A stretch of DNA of 64,000 bases from NCBI GenBank assembly GCA_958298945.1, contig OY282605.1:23042811-23106810 (forward strand). Direction: 5' to 3'. Numbering within the stretch: the first letter of the stretch is position 1; each line of letters begins with the position of its first letter. The stretch comes from Atherix ibis. Taxonomy: Eukaryota; Arthropoda; Insecta; Diptera; Athericidae. Positions 22,446 through 35,090 of the stretch are shown here, piece by piece. The notes under the pieces are model-generated. The model saw only the letters and a program-made list of their open reading frames with translations, did not search any database and was not told where the DNA came from. The position numbers and the translations under genes were made by a program.

Positions 22446-24105
22446 ATTAATTAAAATAAAATTTTTATTAAAAATATTTGATTTATTTAAAAGATTAACT
22501 GTAATTAATCTAATAAGGATATTTTCTTTTAATATTAAATAACAATAATTGAGTGTACTTAAAAAGATGTTTAGTCTTTGTTGTTGTTGTTGTTAATTTT
22601 TTTTTTTTTTTGGTTAAATAATAATAATACAAATCACATAGAAATGAACATAATTAAAATGAAATTTCAATGCGAAAATGTAAATAATATTTGGTTCTGA
22701 AAGTCCTTCTTAAAATAACAAGAGGCAATTAAAATGTTCGAATAGATTCGATTTGAATACTCCTCTATTCCCATTTAACTAATGCAAAATGCTGTTTTAT
22801 GCTGAAATTGAAAACGTTTTGAGTAATAAATATTGTAACAAGAGCATAGGTAGATATTATAACACCCAAAATGACTTAATATAATAATAACAAAAGCTCG
22901 TATGAATTTCTATTTGTACGAGTTGTAATGAGGATATTTTGGTGATGTATTAAGTATAATTCTTAGAACTATTAGTAAACTCGTATATACAGTTTTATTA
23001 AAGTTATAATAAATTCAACTATGAAATAAACTACTTCATACCCTCTATGCACGTACACGGCAATGTAATAATGTACTATAGACCATATGAGTAATCTAGT
23101 ACGTTTGAATCATAAAGTCAATGTGATTTCTAATAGTCTGTGCTTAATATGTTTTTAAAGTTGAATTGTTGTTGAGTAACAGCCCAACTCAACGCCATCA
23201 AGTTCATATCCTTCCCTTAGTAAAAGATGATAATTATCTCAATTCTAATGAAGGTAATTAAGATCCTTTCATATTAATGTATATAGTACAGAATAAATGC
23301 GATAGATGCGGTTGGTTGAGTGTGTGGAATCTTTTTTGGGAAGTAAAAATTTCATATACTCCAAATGTTCTAATTTGGAGTTATACGTACATGATACATT
23401 TAGTGTCGTAATTGGAAGGCGAAAAACGACCGAAATACGAAATATTTTCCTATTCCCAATGGGATTGAAATTGAAACCATATTGAAATAAAGGTAAATAG
23501 AGCATAGTCCATAAAGAAAGTAACATTCAACAAACAAACAAAAAATAATATGAAATGAATCAAATGTGAAGATATCAAAAGGTCAACAAGTTTTGATGAA
23601 TGAGTACAGATTGAAATGGGAAAATTATACAGAAACAAAGATCATTAAATTTCTATATTTAAAGGACATTATTATATAAAAAGTAACTTGATTATATTTA
23701 TTTTATCCAAGTATATCCAACTTTTATAATTCAAATATTATATATCTGATGAAATATTGATAAAAATTATGCAGAATTTATTTTGTGAACATTTATGAAT
23801 AATTGTGAATATTTTTTATTTAATTTTTTTTTTTTTTGTAAAAATACTATCCGATATTTAAAGTTTAATTTATAAGATTTTATGGAAATTATTTTGCAAT
23901 TATTAAAATTATACAATTGTTGGTTTTTTTAAAATTTTTTTAATGGATAATCCATTTTGATGTTCGAAATAAATATTCATGCTATTTAATAGATGACAAA
24001 TAAAATAATAAACTAGAATAATTAAATATTTAAATTATAATTTGCCAAAGTACAATACATTTATTAATTATTTTAATTATAAAAACTTTTTATAAAATTG
24101 ATAAT
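22446..24105. other. AT-rich and unique non-coding stretch
   Basis: No transposon motifs were seen. The region 22.8-23.6 kb has mixed composition; the rest is extremely AT-rich. The open frames at 23269-23526 and 23450-23638 (-) show nothing recognisable. Confidence 0.45.
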
Positions 24106-24109
24106 TCTG

Positions 24110-25035
24110 CCGTAGCCACATTTCGTGCTTTAAGAAGAGAACAAAACGAAGTCATATTTCTCACTCAGTTGATGCGTTAATAAGCAAAATTATCATATAT
24201 GAGGCTCTAAAAATCTACACAAATGACTATTGAGCAGCTATTGTATACGCAAAAAGTCACTGTTTGGTGTTTATTTTGGTCTGAAGGTGTGTATTTCTCT
24301 TAAAACATTGTAAAAGAGACGGTTAACGTCAATTCTGGGTGCTATGGCTGTATGATAACTAGCGTTTTTTTGACCCAAACTTAAAGATTTTAATCTGGAG
24401 CATATGTGGTTCTGTAAAAACTTTTTATAAAATTTATAATTCTGCCATAGCCACATTTCGTGCTTTAAGAAGAGAAAAAAATTGTCGTCGTAATGTGTCA
24501 CATTTCTTGCTTGGTCATAATAAGTCAGATTTCTCGCTCGGTTGATGCGTCAAAAGGCAAAATTATCATATATGAGGCTATGAAAATCCACACAAGTGAC
24601 TATTGAGCAGCCATTGTATACGCAAAAAGTGACTGTTTGGTTTGCATTTTGGTCTGAAGGTGTGTATTTCTCTTAAAACATTGTAGAAGAGACTGTTAAC
24701 GTCAATTCTCGGTGCTATGGCTGTATGATAACTAGCTTTTTTTTGACCCAAACTTAAAGATTTTAATCTGGAGCATATGTGGTTCTGTAAAAACTTTTTA
24801 TAAAATTTATAATTCTGCCATAGCCACATTTCGTGCTTTAAGAAGAGAAAAAAACTGTCGTCGTAATGTGTCACACTTCTTGCTTGGTCATAATAAGTCA
24901 CATTTCTCGCTCAGTTGATGCGTCAATATGCAAAATTATCATATATGAGGCTCTAGAAATCCACACAAGTGACTATTGAGCAGCCATTGTATACGCAAAA
25001 AGTCACTGTTTAACGTCAATTTTAGGCGCTATGGC
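24110..25035. repeat. 373-bp tandem repeat, about 2.5 copies, from DD41D transposase
   Basis: ACTATTGAGCAGC(T/C)ATTGTATA starts at 24226, 24599 and 24972, exactly 373 bp apart. Copies also share TTCGTGCTTTAAGAAGAGA and TTGATGCGTCAA. Divergence between copies is low, a few percent by eye. Confidence 0.88.
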
Positions 25036-25270
25036 TGTATGATAATTAGACTTTTTTTCTAATTAATTTTAGGCGCTATCTGGAGCATATGTGGTTTTGA
25101 TAAAATAGCTCCACATGCTGCACAATATAACAAATTTTCGCTTTATTAAGTGAAACGTTTCCATTACACATTGTTTCGAGATTTGGTGATATCAATTTGC
25201 CTACAAAATCGTGCAATTTGACACTATTAGACATATTTTTGTATGGCTATGTAAAAAAAATTGTATATAC
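24110..25270 (+). pseudogene. DD41D (rosa-like) transposase relic R4
   Basis: The + frames contain AKSxxTVWFxFWSEGVYFS (compare VTVWCxFWxGGIIGPYFF), ETVNVNSGCYGCMIT, and FFLTQTLKDFNLEHMWF. The last corresponds to PELxDxDLEDMWF just before the second catalytic aspartate motif, which is itself lost in the repeats. After 25100 a single last part follows: HAAQYNKF and FRDLVISI, then a degenerate counterpart of NWPPRSCDLTPLDYF at 25190-25250. The first part is tandemly repeated. Confidence 0.6.
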
Positions 25271-25467
25271 ATAGATAGTAATAAATCGATAGGTCTAAAA
25301 GGTTTATAAGTCGATTAGTCTAAAGGACTTTCAGCAATTTACTGTAGATTTTGGATATAGTTTTGTAAATAACTCGATGCTATTTACCCATTTAAATGAA
25401 ATGTGAAAAGAGCAGAATCACCCGCATAGATAGCAGTTATAGTTTTGGGATCCGTATAGACATTATA

Positions 25468-26685
25468 CCAGGCGTATAAGCTTAAATCCGCTGTTTTTTA
25501 GTCATGTTTTTTCCATAGAAAGCAAAAACAAATTTATTCAAAGTACTTGCACTCGCTAGCTACACATTTTTTCCATCTCTCGGGCAATTTGTGGATACCC
25601 AGCCAAAAAAATTCCTTCTCTTTCGAGGCAAACCACTCATCAAGACATTTTCGGACGTCTTCGTAAGAATCGAAGTGTTGCACAGCGAGCGCGTGGCCTA
25701 TCGACGAAAACAGGTGGTAGTCGAAAGGGGCCGGGTCTGATGAATAAGTGGGGTAGGGTAGCACTTCGCAGTTAAGTGTCTCCAAGTAGTTTCAGACCAT
25801 TTTTGACGTGTGCGATGGTGCGTTGTCGTGGAGGAAAATCAGCTTGTCATGTCTTTGTTGATAATCCGTCCTTTTTTCACGCAGAGCACGGTACAATTTG
25901 ATCAGTTGTTGATGATAGTGGTGAGCATTGACAGTTTCACCAAGTTTCAACATCTCATAGTAGACGATACCCTGCTGATCCCAACCAAACGCACAGCATC
26001 GTCTTCCGTCCAAAGCGATTTGGTCTTGGGGAAGATGTTGATGGTTGGCCGGCATCAACCCACGATTTTTTGCGTTTAGGATTCTCGAAATATATCCACT
26101 TTTCATCGCGTGTCACAATCCGATGCAGGAACGACTTTCTTTTTTGTCTGGCGAGCAAGAGTTCGCATGTGTTTTGGCGTCGCTCCATATGCCTATCGTT
26201 CAATTCATAGGGCACCCATTTTCCGATCTTTTCAATCATCCCCATGGCACGCAGACGCATGGAAAAGCTTGTTGAGTTTCGTCTTCGATAGCGATTGGGT
26301 ATCGTCTTCGTCCAAAAGAGCCTGCAAAGGCCGATTTTCGCACTTCTAGTCCCACAAGTCAAAATTGCCATCTTTGAACCAACGAAACCAATCTCGGCAC
26401 ATTATTCCCGATAAAGCACTGTCACCACAGGTCTCCATAAGCATTCGATGCGATTTGGCAGCCGATTTCTTCCAATTGAAGCAGAAAAGCAGACCTTTAT
26501 TTTCTCTGGCACAAAACTAGACATAATTACTAAAGGAAAAATGTATGTTGTTGTACTAAATTGCTGACAATACGAACTGATTTATGTTGACAGATGTCAA
26601 ACTTATAAAAAAAAGTATGGTGTGGCCATGGTAGCTTAATACACTCACTCATGCCATCTATGACCAAACAGCGGATTTAACCTGG
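25468..26685 (-). mobile_element. mariner, mauritiana-like, copy M2
   Basis: The left end CCAGGCGTATAAGCTTAAAT and the right end (ACAGCGGATTTAA then CCTGG) are flanked by TA at 25466-25467 and 26686-26687. The right terminus lacks the GCTTATA segment present in the other copies. The transposase relic is on -. Confidence 0.92.
25534..26524 (-). pseudogene. mariner transposase relic (mauritiana-like, DD34D)
   Basis: The start at 26524 gives MSSFVPEK, followed at once by a frameshifting deletion relative to copy M1. Stops and frameshifts continue to about 26370. The middle is open and keeps WVPYELNDRHMERR and TRDEKWIYFENPKRKKSW with the first catalytic Asp. After a frameshift near LGSAG the frame gives ALREKRTDYQQRHDKLIFLH and DNAPSHT (second Asp). 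A TGA follows KMV, then NYLETLNCEVLPYPTYSSDP and APFDYHLF (third Asp). The D-to-D spacing of 34 residues is directly countable. It ends at SECKYFE. This is the only mauritiana-like copy here with all three aspartates. Confidence 0.9.
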
Positions 26686-26689
26686 TAAA

Positions 26690-28290
26690 AATTAACATCC
26701 GGCAAGTAATGGTCGAATAACAGCACGAAATGTTGTGAAAAACTCATCAAAAGTATCAAGTCCTGGAAATCATCAAATAGTAGCTAATATAATGATAATA
26801 AATTTTATACATAATGACAAGATTTTAATAATATTAAAAAATAAAAATTTGATAAAAATCTTCACAAAAAATATATTTCATTTGATGTTACTTTCCTTAG
26901 CTAAAATTGGATAACCTTTCACATACCAATCAATTTTATATTAATTCTCTCTAAAAAAAAAAAAATTCCTTAATATTTTTAGCATTTATTATAATTATAC
27001 TGAATTTTATCGAAAAGAAAATATCTATATTATTTGCTTTATCATACAACACAATCGAAAACATTTTCATATTTATCATTAATAGTCGTACAAATATCTT
27101 TGATATGTAAGATAATATTTTACATTTAATAAAGTTATATTAATTTACTGATTATTAATAAATTATACCATAATAAATAAGAATAGATACTTTTTCATCA
27201 TATTTCGAAATTATATATTAAATTACTAATTTCCAAAAATTCTTTTGGTGAAAAAAAAAAATCCTACACGCTCATTTTTTGATTAGTAACTAACCTCAAA
27301 TCCTTATTTCTACGAAAGGTAAATCTCGAATTTCCTTATAGAAGAGGAGTCCTCATTATTCGGTTTTACTCAAACTTATTTAATAATTGGATTCGGATAT
27401 CGAATTTATTTTATTCTAATTACTAAGAATTTATCAGTATACTCCTTACTAATTGTATAATTTCGGAAATAAAATAATATTTCATTAGAAAAATATCAAA
27501 TTTTCCATAAATTAATTATTTTTATAATATTCATATTTATCGTATATTCTATATTGTATACTTACTTAATTTTTATTATCGTTAGATATTTTTTCCGTTA
27601 CGACTCTATAGTACAAGTATCTATCATAATTAATATTATACTTTAAGGGAAAATTTAAATTTTCAAAAGGTTCTCAAACAAATAATAACAAGCAAAGGAA
27701 AACTTTTCTAAACTGATACTTTTCAGATCAATATGCAAATTTTACTGAATCAATGTTCATCCTAAGACTAAGCTGAATTTTTGATTTAAATTAACTTTAA
27801 AAGTATCCTAGCCTATTATCGTATCTTAACGTATCTTATCGCATGATAGCGTTTCTTATCGTTTAATTTTGGATGGAGTAGAATCGAATCATTTACGTAA
27901 TTCATATTCTTCGTAATTATTTTAATTGGGAATTTTTTTTTAAACAAAACAAAAACATAGAATTTTTATCATCATCAAAAAAAAAAAAACCTAATGCAAA
28001 AATGATGGAAAACTTTTTCGTTATTGAATACGGCGAATAATAATCATTACTTAATAAAGTGAAACCTAAAAAAATTCATAATTTATTGTATAAAAATATA
28101 TAATGTTCTATGATCCGACCATCTCTTTGGGCTATTCGCATTTAGAAGAATTAACTTTTATGCCCATACGCTCATACTTTATTATTATTATTAAAGTTAT
28201 TTTTAGAAAAAGTGGCATAAACTTGTCCCAATAGAAATTAATTTTCATATATTTATTCGCATAGGTAAATTTTTGACATTATTTTGATGA
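26690..28290. other. very AT-rich non-coding stretch
   Basis: Low-complexity A/T-rich sequence with a small CGTATCTTA-type repeat at 27820-27870. Nothing coding was recognised. Confidence 0.5.
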
Positions 28291-28299
28291 GGAAATAAA

Positions 28300-28870
28300 T
28301 TATAGGCCGTCAGTTACGATATCTTAAACTCCGAATCAACTCATACTCCGCTATGTGATGGCGGAGGTATTATTTCTACTCTTCGTAGCAGTGCTGGAAG
28401 TGTCTTCATTTCCTTGATTAATTTTTTTTTGGGAAGATAACGTTATTTCAAGTGCTCATTGATTTTAGAGAATAAAAAAAAAGTCAAATGGAATATCAGG
28501 ACTTGAGAAGCAAAGGAGTCATTTGTTTCACATAGAAACTCTTCGATGTGGATAATACAGGGGGTGTATGTAAACAACTTTTTCTGAGCCTTTCAAGAAC
28601 TACTCATCTGCTTATTAATTAAATCTTTGACCTCACAAGAGCCTCATTTCCATCAGTTTTCGATATTAAAGGCCATTCTGAGCGAAGCTCACAGTTTGGC
28701 TTCCCTTCAAAAATGCTTTATTCCATCGAAACACTTATGGTATTGATAAGAAATATTCCCCATAAACCCCAAATTTGACTGTTTTTTTTCCAGAAGCATA
28801 CTTAAAAAAACACAATTTAACTTATCACGCTCTGAAGGGTTTCGTAGTTTCCGAACGAGGTTAAAACTTG
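28300..28870 (-). pseudogene. mariner/Tc1-type transposase relic, C-terminal part
   Basis: On -, broken frames give IEEFLCETNDSFASQ, a LFFILxKINEHLK segment matching DFFLFPKLKxxLK, and a FQHCYEE-type segment matching the FxxCxEEWKKR block near the C-terminus. DNA similarity to 60630-60720 (AAAACTGATG and GGCTCAGAAAAAGTT) suggests the same family as the 22.2- and 60.6-kb fragments. The catalytic acids are not identifiable. Confidence 0.4.
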
Positions 28871-28883
28871 TACTACACGTCTA

Positions 28884-29746
28884 CGAGGTCTGTTGAAAAA
28901 GTATCGCGAATTTTGTGTTTTTGTTTTCAAAAATTATTTATTTATTCATGAATATCTATTTGGTCCCCTTCAAAGTAATACCCACCAGATATTATACACT
29001 TGTGCCAACGTTTTTCCCAATCCTCGAAGCACTTCAAAAAATCATTTTTTTTGTGATCTTGTTCAGCTCCTCCTTCGATGCCGTATTTATCTCCTCAATC
29101 GTAGCGTCGCGTCGTCCTTTTATGGGGCTCTTTAGTTTCGGGAACAAGAAAAAATCACAGGGGGCCAGATTTGGGGAATACGATGGCTGCGGCATTATTA
29201 GTGTGTTGTTTTTGGCCAAAAATGGCAAAAGCCAATTTTTGTTATTTCACAAATCCGGGCATTTCTGGCGAATTTCTTCTCGCAACTTACGCATAACTTA
29301 CAGGTAATATTCCTTATTGACCGTTCTACCATGTGGAAAGGACTTATGATGCACCACGCCCCTACAATAGAAGAAAACTGTAAGCAAAACCTTTACATTC
29401 GAGCGAACTTGGCGCTTTTTACGGTCTTGGCTCGTGCGGTAGCTTCCTTTGGGATTTTTGAGCTTTGGTTTCCACGTCAAAACCATAAACCCATGATTCG
29501 TCACCAGTTATAACCCTCTGGAGCAAATTTGGATCGTCGCGAACAGAGTTCAACAGCTCCTTAGCAATATTAATGCGATGCTGTTTTTGGTCAAAACTTG
29601 AGCAAAAAACCAAGACGAGCCAAAATACGTGCAAGCAAAGCAAGTATCAAAAATTAACTAAACATTCAAAATGGCCGAACTTGTTGACATAGGTTAGAGA
29701 CATGAGTACCAACATAACACCACAAAAAATCGAAAATCGAATAAAC
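28884..29746 (-). mobile_element. mariner family V, internally deleted copy V1
   Basis: The left terminus CGAGGTCTGTTGAAAAAGTA sits next to a TA (28882-28883) and matches the inverted terminus at 46106-46137. The right part keeps untranslated sequence (AGAGACATGAGTACCAACAT at 29697) but stops before the terminal repeat. It lacks the whole N-terminal half of the transposase, which is joined directly to the untranslated leader. Confidence 0.8.
29034..29640 (-). pseudogene. mariner transposase relic, family V, second Asp deleted
   Basis: On -, SSFDQKQHRINIAKELL opens the preserved part, followed by LLQRVITGDESWVYGFDVET with the first catalytic Asp. After a frameshift come KKRQVRSNVKVLLTVFF, RGVVHH and GRTVNKEYYL. 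The segment WLLPFLAKNNTLIMPQ joins WLL directly to FLAKNN. Family members have about 15 further codons there (HHDNAPAHT block), including the second catalytic Asp. The third Asp survives in APCDFFLFPKLKSPIKGRR. The same deletion is present in V3 and V4. Confidence 0.82.
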
Positions 29747-29754
29747 CACAGCCA

Positions 29755-30060
29755 TCTTGTCACCTTTCAAAAACTCTGATACTGCATTATCCTAGTTACA
29801 AAACAATATTGAGTCCTTTCAAAACTGATTGAGAAAGTGGACAATAAACGCTTACGAACAAAAAAGTGTTTATGCTACTTTTACTATTTGTCAAGAATTA
29901 TCAATTTGCATACACATTAACGGAAATATTTTTCCACAAAGGTATCAGGTACGTTACTTAGTTGTAGGACTATATATAGATCAATATTTTGCTTATATCC
30001 TTTTGGACCCTTATGGACTTACGGAATAAAACTATACCTCAGGCATTGATTTAACCGAAA
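29755..30060. repeat. dispersed repeat D, copy 1
   Basis: It shares an ordered string of motifs (AAAACT, ATACTGCAT, ACAAAACAATATTGAGTCC, TTTCAAAACTGATT) with 54255-54350 and 56425-56740. It is of unknown class and could be the 3' region of the adjacent non-LTR relic. Confidence 0.45.
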
Positions 30061-30920
30061 AGTATGGGTCAATTAAGCTTGCCGACTATAATCTAGATTT
30101 TTTAAGACTATCGAATTCCTTTTTTCTAAGAAGACCTTTTTTGTAATAAAAAAGTTTACTAAATAGAACTCTAAGGGAGAACCAAGCATTCCAATTCAAT
30201 TCCTCTAGTGGGAAATCCTCCGAAAAATTATTAATCCTCCCTATTATGTGTGTAATAGTGTGATCCATTACAATCTTAATGAACCTTTCAGTCGTCAATT
30301 GCCTGTTATACGTTATAGAAACTCTCATTCCATAACAATGCTTTTGTAAAAATATTGTCCTCGATTTCTCTTCCCGAAAATAATCATAAACACTAGATAA
30401 GTCCAAATGACCATGAAATTTCCTTAGTTTAGTAAAAATCATCGATAAATGTTTGTTTGTTTGTATATAAGGTCCCTTAGACATGAGCCAGGCGCCATTT
30501 TTATAGCACCAAAACCATGAGGCCATTTGGCGAGTACAAGAATGAACGTTACCAGTTTCCTAAACGAAGCTGATATGTTTTTAGTAGGTTGGAACAATTA
30601 GAGTTAGATAAATTTAGTAAAGCGTATTTGTATATTTTTGATCAGGTTAAAAAGGGGACTTGAAAATGAAATTTTTGGATCTAGAAGCTCCACAATGGGA
30701 GGAACCCTGCTCGGAAAGAAATTCTTAGTTTGCTGGCATTCATAAAACGAGTTTGGTTTTCAAAAAAAAAAGTTATGGATGCCCAGAATTTCGGTAAGGA
30801 TGTTGTGTCCTAGGATGTTGTTTGCCACTCTGTTAATAGGCTAGGTATATTGGGGATTGGTGGAGAGTTTTTCCCACCAACTGATCAGCACGTTCATTTC
30901 CCATGATTCCCACATGAACA
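30060..30920 (-). pseudogene. non-LTR retrotransposon relic with RNase H end (N4)
   Basis: On - near 30910-30850 the frame VHVGIMGNERADQLVGKTLH matches the WVPGHxGxxGNExADxLA motif that closes the RNase H domain of non-LTR retrotransposon ORF2. Further on, CTTCTAGATCCAAAAAT and CGCCAAATGGCCTCATG are shared with 63215-63300, a second copy. The 146-codon open frame at 30086-30526 lies in the downstream part. I do not recognise its product, and since it begins inside the shared tail I treat it as part of the relic, not as a host gene. Confidence 0.6.
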
Positions 30921-33660
30921 ATAAATGTTTCTGTTGAAAAAATCCTCTTGTTATTTTAATAAAATTGTAGACCACACCAATAAAAAAAATTGTTTTATCT
31001 ATCAAATATAATTATTACGTTACTTTGGTATACCAAAAATTGAACCGAAATTGCCATTAGCTGTAAAAGTTTTCGATAATTGCAATATACCAATTCGTGC
31101 TTATGGTATATACTAAAAATTGATAATTATGCTAAAATATATGAAATGGTTTGTTTTTTTTTTCACGTAGGGAAAACAATTTTCATATAATCTAACTTGT
31201 CACATTATGAAAGATGTTTATAAATTCCAGAAAGAAAATAATCATCCAATATTAAGGATCATATAAATTACCATGTCTTCGTAAGATGATTTTCTATTTA
31301 AAAGCTTTCGTCTTCAAATTAATCAAGAGAGTTTTCTCTTCTTTTTTTCTTCTTCGAAAATTATGTTAGCATATCATTCAATATGTTCATGGCTTTGAAA
31401 TAAAATCTCCATAAAATTTGAGTTACTTTACAAAATATGAAACCATCAATCTTAAGGATTTCATCTTTACCAAAAAAAAAGAAAAATCAAAAATAAAAAT
31501 CATTACCAATAAATGGTATACCTACGATGCGAGCATATGATTATGAAATACTCCCACATAAAAAGGAATTCATAAAAATATCATGAAATGTTGATGCATT
31601 ATCAGAATTTTTTCCCTTTAGTGAAAAGTTTTGGCAAAAAAAAAAAAATACATAAATAATAAAATAAATAAAATCTAATAACCACCACCACCACCACCAC
31701 CCTTAAACAAACTCATCATCATCATCATCATCCACTTCGAATTCGATATTATTATTTTTATTTTTTTTTGTTATTCGTGAACGAAAAGGATGCGATTTAT
31801 ATAAAAAGTGCAAACTTTAAATGAAAATACATATAACAAAATAGAAACATATCAAATGCCATTACAAGTGAATGAAGAAGAAATTCAATAATAAAAATAA
31901 TAATAATAAAATTCAAAATGATCACAGAACCGAAAGGATAAATGTTTATATGAAAATCATTTGCCATAAAATTTGTACGAAAAAATTCCAACCCAAATAT
32001 GTAGTAGTCCTGTCCAAATTATTGTATTATATACAATGTACATCCTTGGCCATATTACAATATATTCGCAGTAAAATGTTTGTGTGTGTGCAGTTGTATA
32101 CATGCTAATAGGTTCGGGTAGGTTTCTTTCCAACAATTACCTTAGCTACAAATGGAAAATTTCTATGCGCTTGTAGTCCTCGTTATGATTCTGGTTATGG
32201 TCTTAGCTATGGTCCTTAGTACGGTTGTTGGCGCTTGAAGCAAAGTATGCGATGAATGAAATGAGGCACAAATTTCTTCTAATAAGGACACGATATCGGG
32301 ATGGCATAGCAAATGGATAACATCCACAAGTGTCTTTCAACTATTCACATAATAGGAAACCCTTAGAAAATCCTTTCATATCCTGCTCATTCTTATCATT
32401 TACATTTTCTGTTTTTCACTTTTATTATTATCACTTTTTTTTTATTCGTTCAGAGTTGAAGGATTTTTTTCTTTCAACGGTCGCCATTGTTATAATGGAA
32501 CGTGTAAGGATTTGATGTTTCGTTCGTTCCAGAGTATTTCTCTTTTTCCATATTTCCATTTCTCAAAATTTTCAGACATCATTCAACTAAAAAATATCGC
32601 GCGAATAGACTCGACGACACTATAACCCAGCTCGTTTAAGACTATCGAACTCCCCTTTTCCTTGCTCGTTTATAAACTAACCGGGATATTTTTGAAGGCA
32701 AATGAAGAGGTTTTGTAGAGAAAAAATCAAAGTTCGGTTGGAATGGGTATGCTGGGCGATATAGTACACCGAACTGAATCCTTGTTCTTATCCATACTGA
32801 TATGTATTTTTATTGAGAAATGGAATTTGGTAAAAAAAAACTGCTGGTTTCATCCGCTTTGTTTGCGTTATGTTGACTGGCTTTGGTCTCAGTACATGCG
32901 CGGTGGCCGATTACAATGTTATTTTTACACCGTTCTCGTTTATCGATAGTGGTTGGGCCCATAAAAAAGAACATATCGTTTCTCGCTCAATATGACGCTT
33001 TTCCCTTGAAACACGATCATTTGTCAAATCGACCGAAATTTATTATTCCATACTTTAATGCCAGACACACCACAATATGCGGCTTATAAAAGCTTCCTTC
33101 GCTAATACTGCAGCTGCATCTGAAATAGTAATGCATACCCTTAGCATAGAAAATGCCACCTTCGAAGATATTCGAAACCCTTGTGAAAATGTGGGTAATA
33201 TTCAAATGCTAATAAAGACCACCTTCGATGCAGTTTTTCGCTCGTATGCACCTTTGAATATGATTGGTGTTTTTGCGTTCTTTCATCGCGTTCGATTTTT
33301 TTTTCTTCAAAAGCTATTGTCCCATAATATATTATGTATTCATCGGGTTCATTCTGATACCATCTTAATGGTGTCTTCTATATTTCTCAAAATAAATATC
33401 ATCAGATTTCATGGACGTCTTAAGGTTCAGATGAATGCTCCCCACAATCATACATTCACTGACAACTATCACAAATAATTGATTGAACAAATAACGACTG
33501 TCATCAAACAAAGTAAAAATGATTCGTCTTTTGATTGTCAACTGTCTATTATAATTTTAATATTACAGTTGAATATCTTCAAGGATTCATTTTCGATTTA
33601 TTATAAAACTATTGACATTTTTCTATCGTGAATAAATTGGTATATAAATTGTGCGACCTT
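30921..33660. other. unique, probably intronic sequence
   Basis: Mixed to AT-rich sequence. A 133-codon + frame (33077-33478, beginning MRLIKASFANTAAASEIVMH) is the longest here. It shows no recognised domain, no coding bias I can see and no splice-site support, so it is left as unproven. Confidence 0.4.
31681..31732. repeat. ACC and ATC microsatellites
   Basis: ACC repeats at 31681-31700 and CAT repeats at 31713-31732, separated by a short spacer. Confidence 0.9.
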
Positions 33661-33663
33661 CGT

Positions 33664-34635
33664 TTTTAAAGAGCTAGACTTTTTTTTGGTTTTTTTTTCC
33701 TATTTTGTAAATTTTAATTGGTGTAGTACTTCTGTAAATGTTACGACACTAGATTTATTGTAAATTATCCAATTTGCACTCAAAAAAGTAAAGTTAAATA
33801 AAAAATATTTAGAATTTAAGTTTTAATAAAATTTTTATAAAGTTATATTGAATGAACTTTGCCATTATATATAAATAATTATCTTTTCGTTTTTTTTTTC
33901 TTTTTGTATATTTAAAATGTTGGAATAATTCTGTAAATGATGCATTAGATTTGTCGTAAATTATCCAATTTACGTTTTGGAAAGTAAAGTTTAATAAAAA
34001 ATATTTAAAATTTAGATGTTCATAAAATTTTTATAGAGTTATATTGGATAAACTTTGCCATTATATAGACATTTTTTTTTCTATTATGTTAAATTTTAAT
34101 TATTGGAGTACTCATGTAAATTGATTTTTTTCTAAATTATCCAATTTTTGGTTTGGAAATTAAAATTAATTAGAAAATATATAAAATTTAGTTTTCGATA
34201 AAAATTTTATATAATTACATTAAGTAAACTTTACCATTATATATGAATATTTTGTTTTTGTTTTTTTTTCTTTTTTAGATATTTGAATTGTTGGAATACT
34301 TCTGTAAATGTTGCATTAAATTTGTTGTAAATTATCCAATTTTCGTTATTGAAAGTAAAATTAAATAAAAAATATTTAAAATTTAGATTTTTATAAAATA
34401 TTTTTTTTAATTATATTAACTAAACTTTGCCATAAGATATTAATATTTTTTTTATTTTTTTTTTTATTTTTAAAATTTTTATTTGTTAGAGTCCTTCTGT
34501 AAATTGATTTTTTCTAAATTATCCAATTTTTGCTTTTAAAATTAAAGTTAAATACAAAATATTTAGGTTATAGGTTTCTATAAAAATTTTATACCGTTAT
34601 GTTGAAAAAACTTTACCATTTGGTATGAATAATAA
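33664..34635. repeat. ~190-bp tandem array, five copies, dimeric order
   Basis: TAAATTATCCAATTT starts at 33761, 33957, 34133, 34328 and 34515 (steps 196, 176, 195 and 187). Units 1, 2 and 4 share a TGTTGGAATAxTTCTGTAAATG-type stretch with a long leader. Units 3 and 5 share GTAAATTGATTTTTTCTAAA and are shorter. The last four units thus form two dimers of about 371-382 bp. Divergence is high, so the array is old. Confidence 0.8.
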
Positions 34636-34639
34636 AATT

Positions 34640-35090
34640 AATTAGGTAACCGCCACGTGACTACTTTCAAAACTTGATCTTTTTGAGATAATTTTTAATA
34701 ATTTTTTCACACTTTTTGGGCTATAATTTGGCAATTTATTGGTGGAAATTGATTTATAATTACTGTGAAGTTTTAGAACAAATTCAACCAAATCAAATAT
34801 TACTTAATTGACATCATTAAATCTCGAAATTAAGCATAATGAAAACTATTCCCTTCCTTTTCAAAGAAATAAAAGCTTCAGACTAAAATGCACATAAAAT
34901 CACTACCATTTGTACGTTCTTAGAGCTCAAGGTAATTTTTTTATTCGGTGCTTAAGCATTCTGTAATATAAAATGGCAAATCTTTATCCAAACAAATTTT
35001 ATCTTAGATGATTAAAATATTTGACATATGCTGACCGACAAGATTTATACTTTCCGGACCATAAATGAATAATTTGTTATTTTAAACTAA
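34640..35090 (-). pseudogene. DD41D-like relic R5 (very degenerate)
   Basis: On - a FRDLMMSI-like stretch at 34805-34830 parallels VISRFGDVN. TTTTTCACACTTTTTGGGCT and TTCAAAGAAATA blocks are shared with R2 and R6. No catalytic residue is identifiable. It is called mainly by similarity to the neighbouring relics. Confidence 0.35.

Noticed and set aside
29295..29315. CTTACAG|GTAATATT as a ratchet point
   Set aside because: It is the reverse complement of the NKEYYL codons of mariner V1 and lacks a pyrimidine tract.
30086..30526. 146-codon minus-strand host gene
   Set aside because: It begins inside sequence shared with the non-LTR relic at 63.2 kb, so it is more likely part of a retroelement tail.
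33077..33478. 133-codon open frame on +, the longest outside transposons
   Set aside because: No recognisable domain, no splice-site support and no visible coding bias; long frames of this size are expected by chance in 64 kb.
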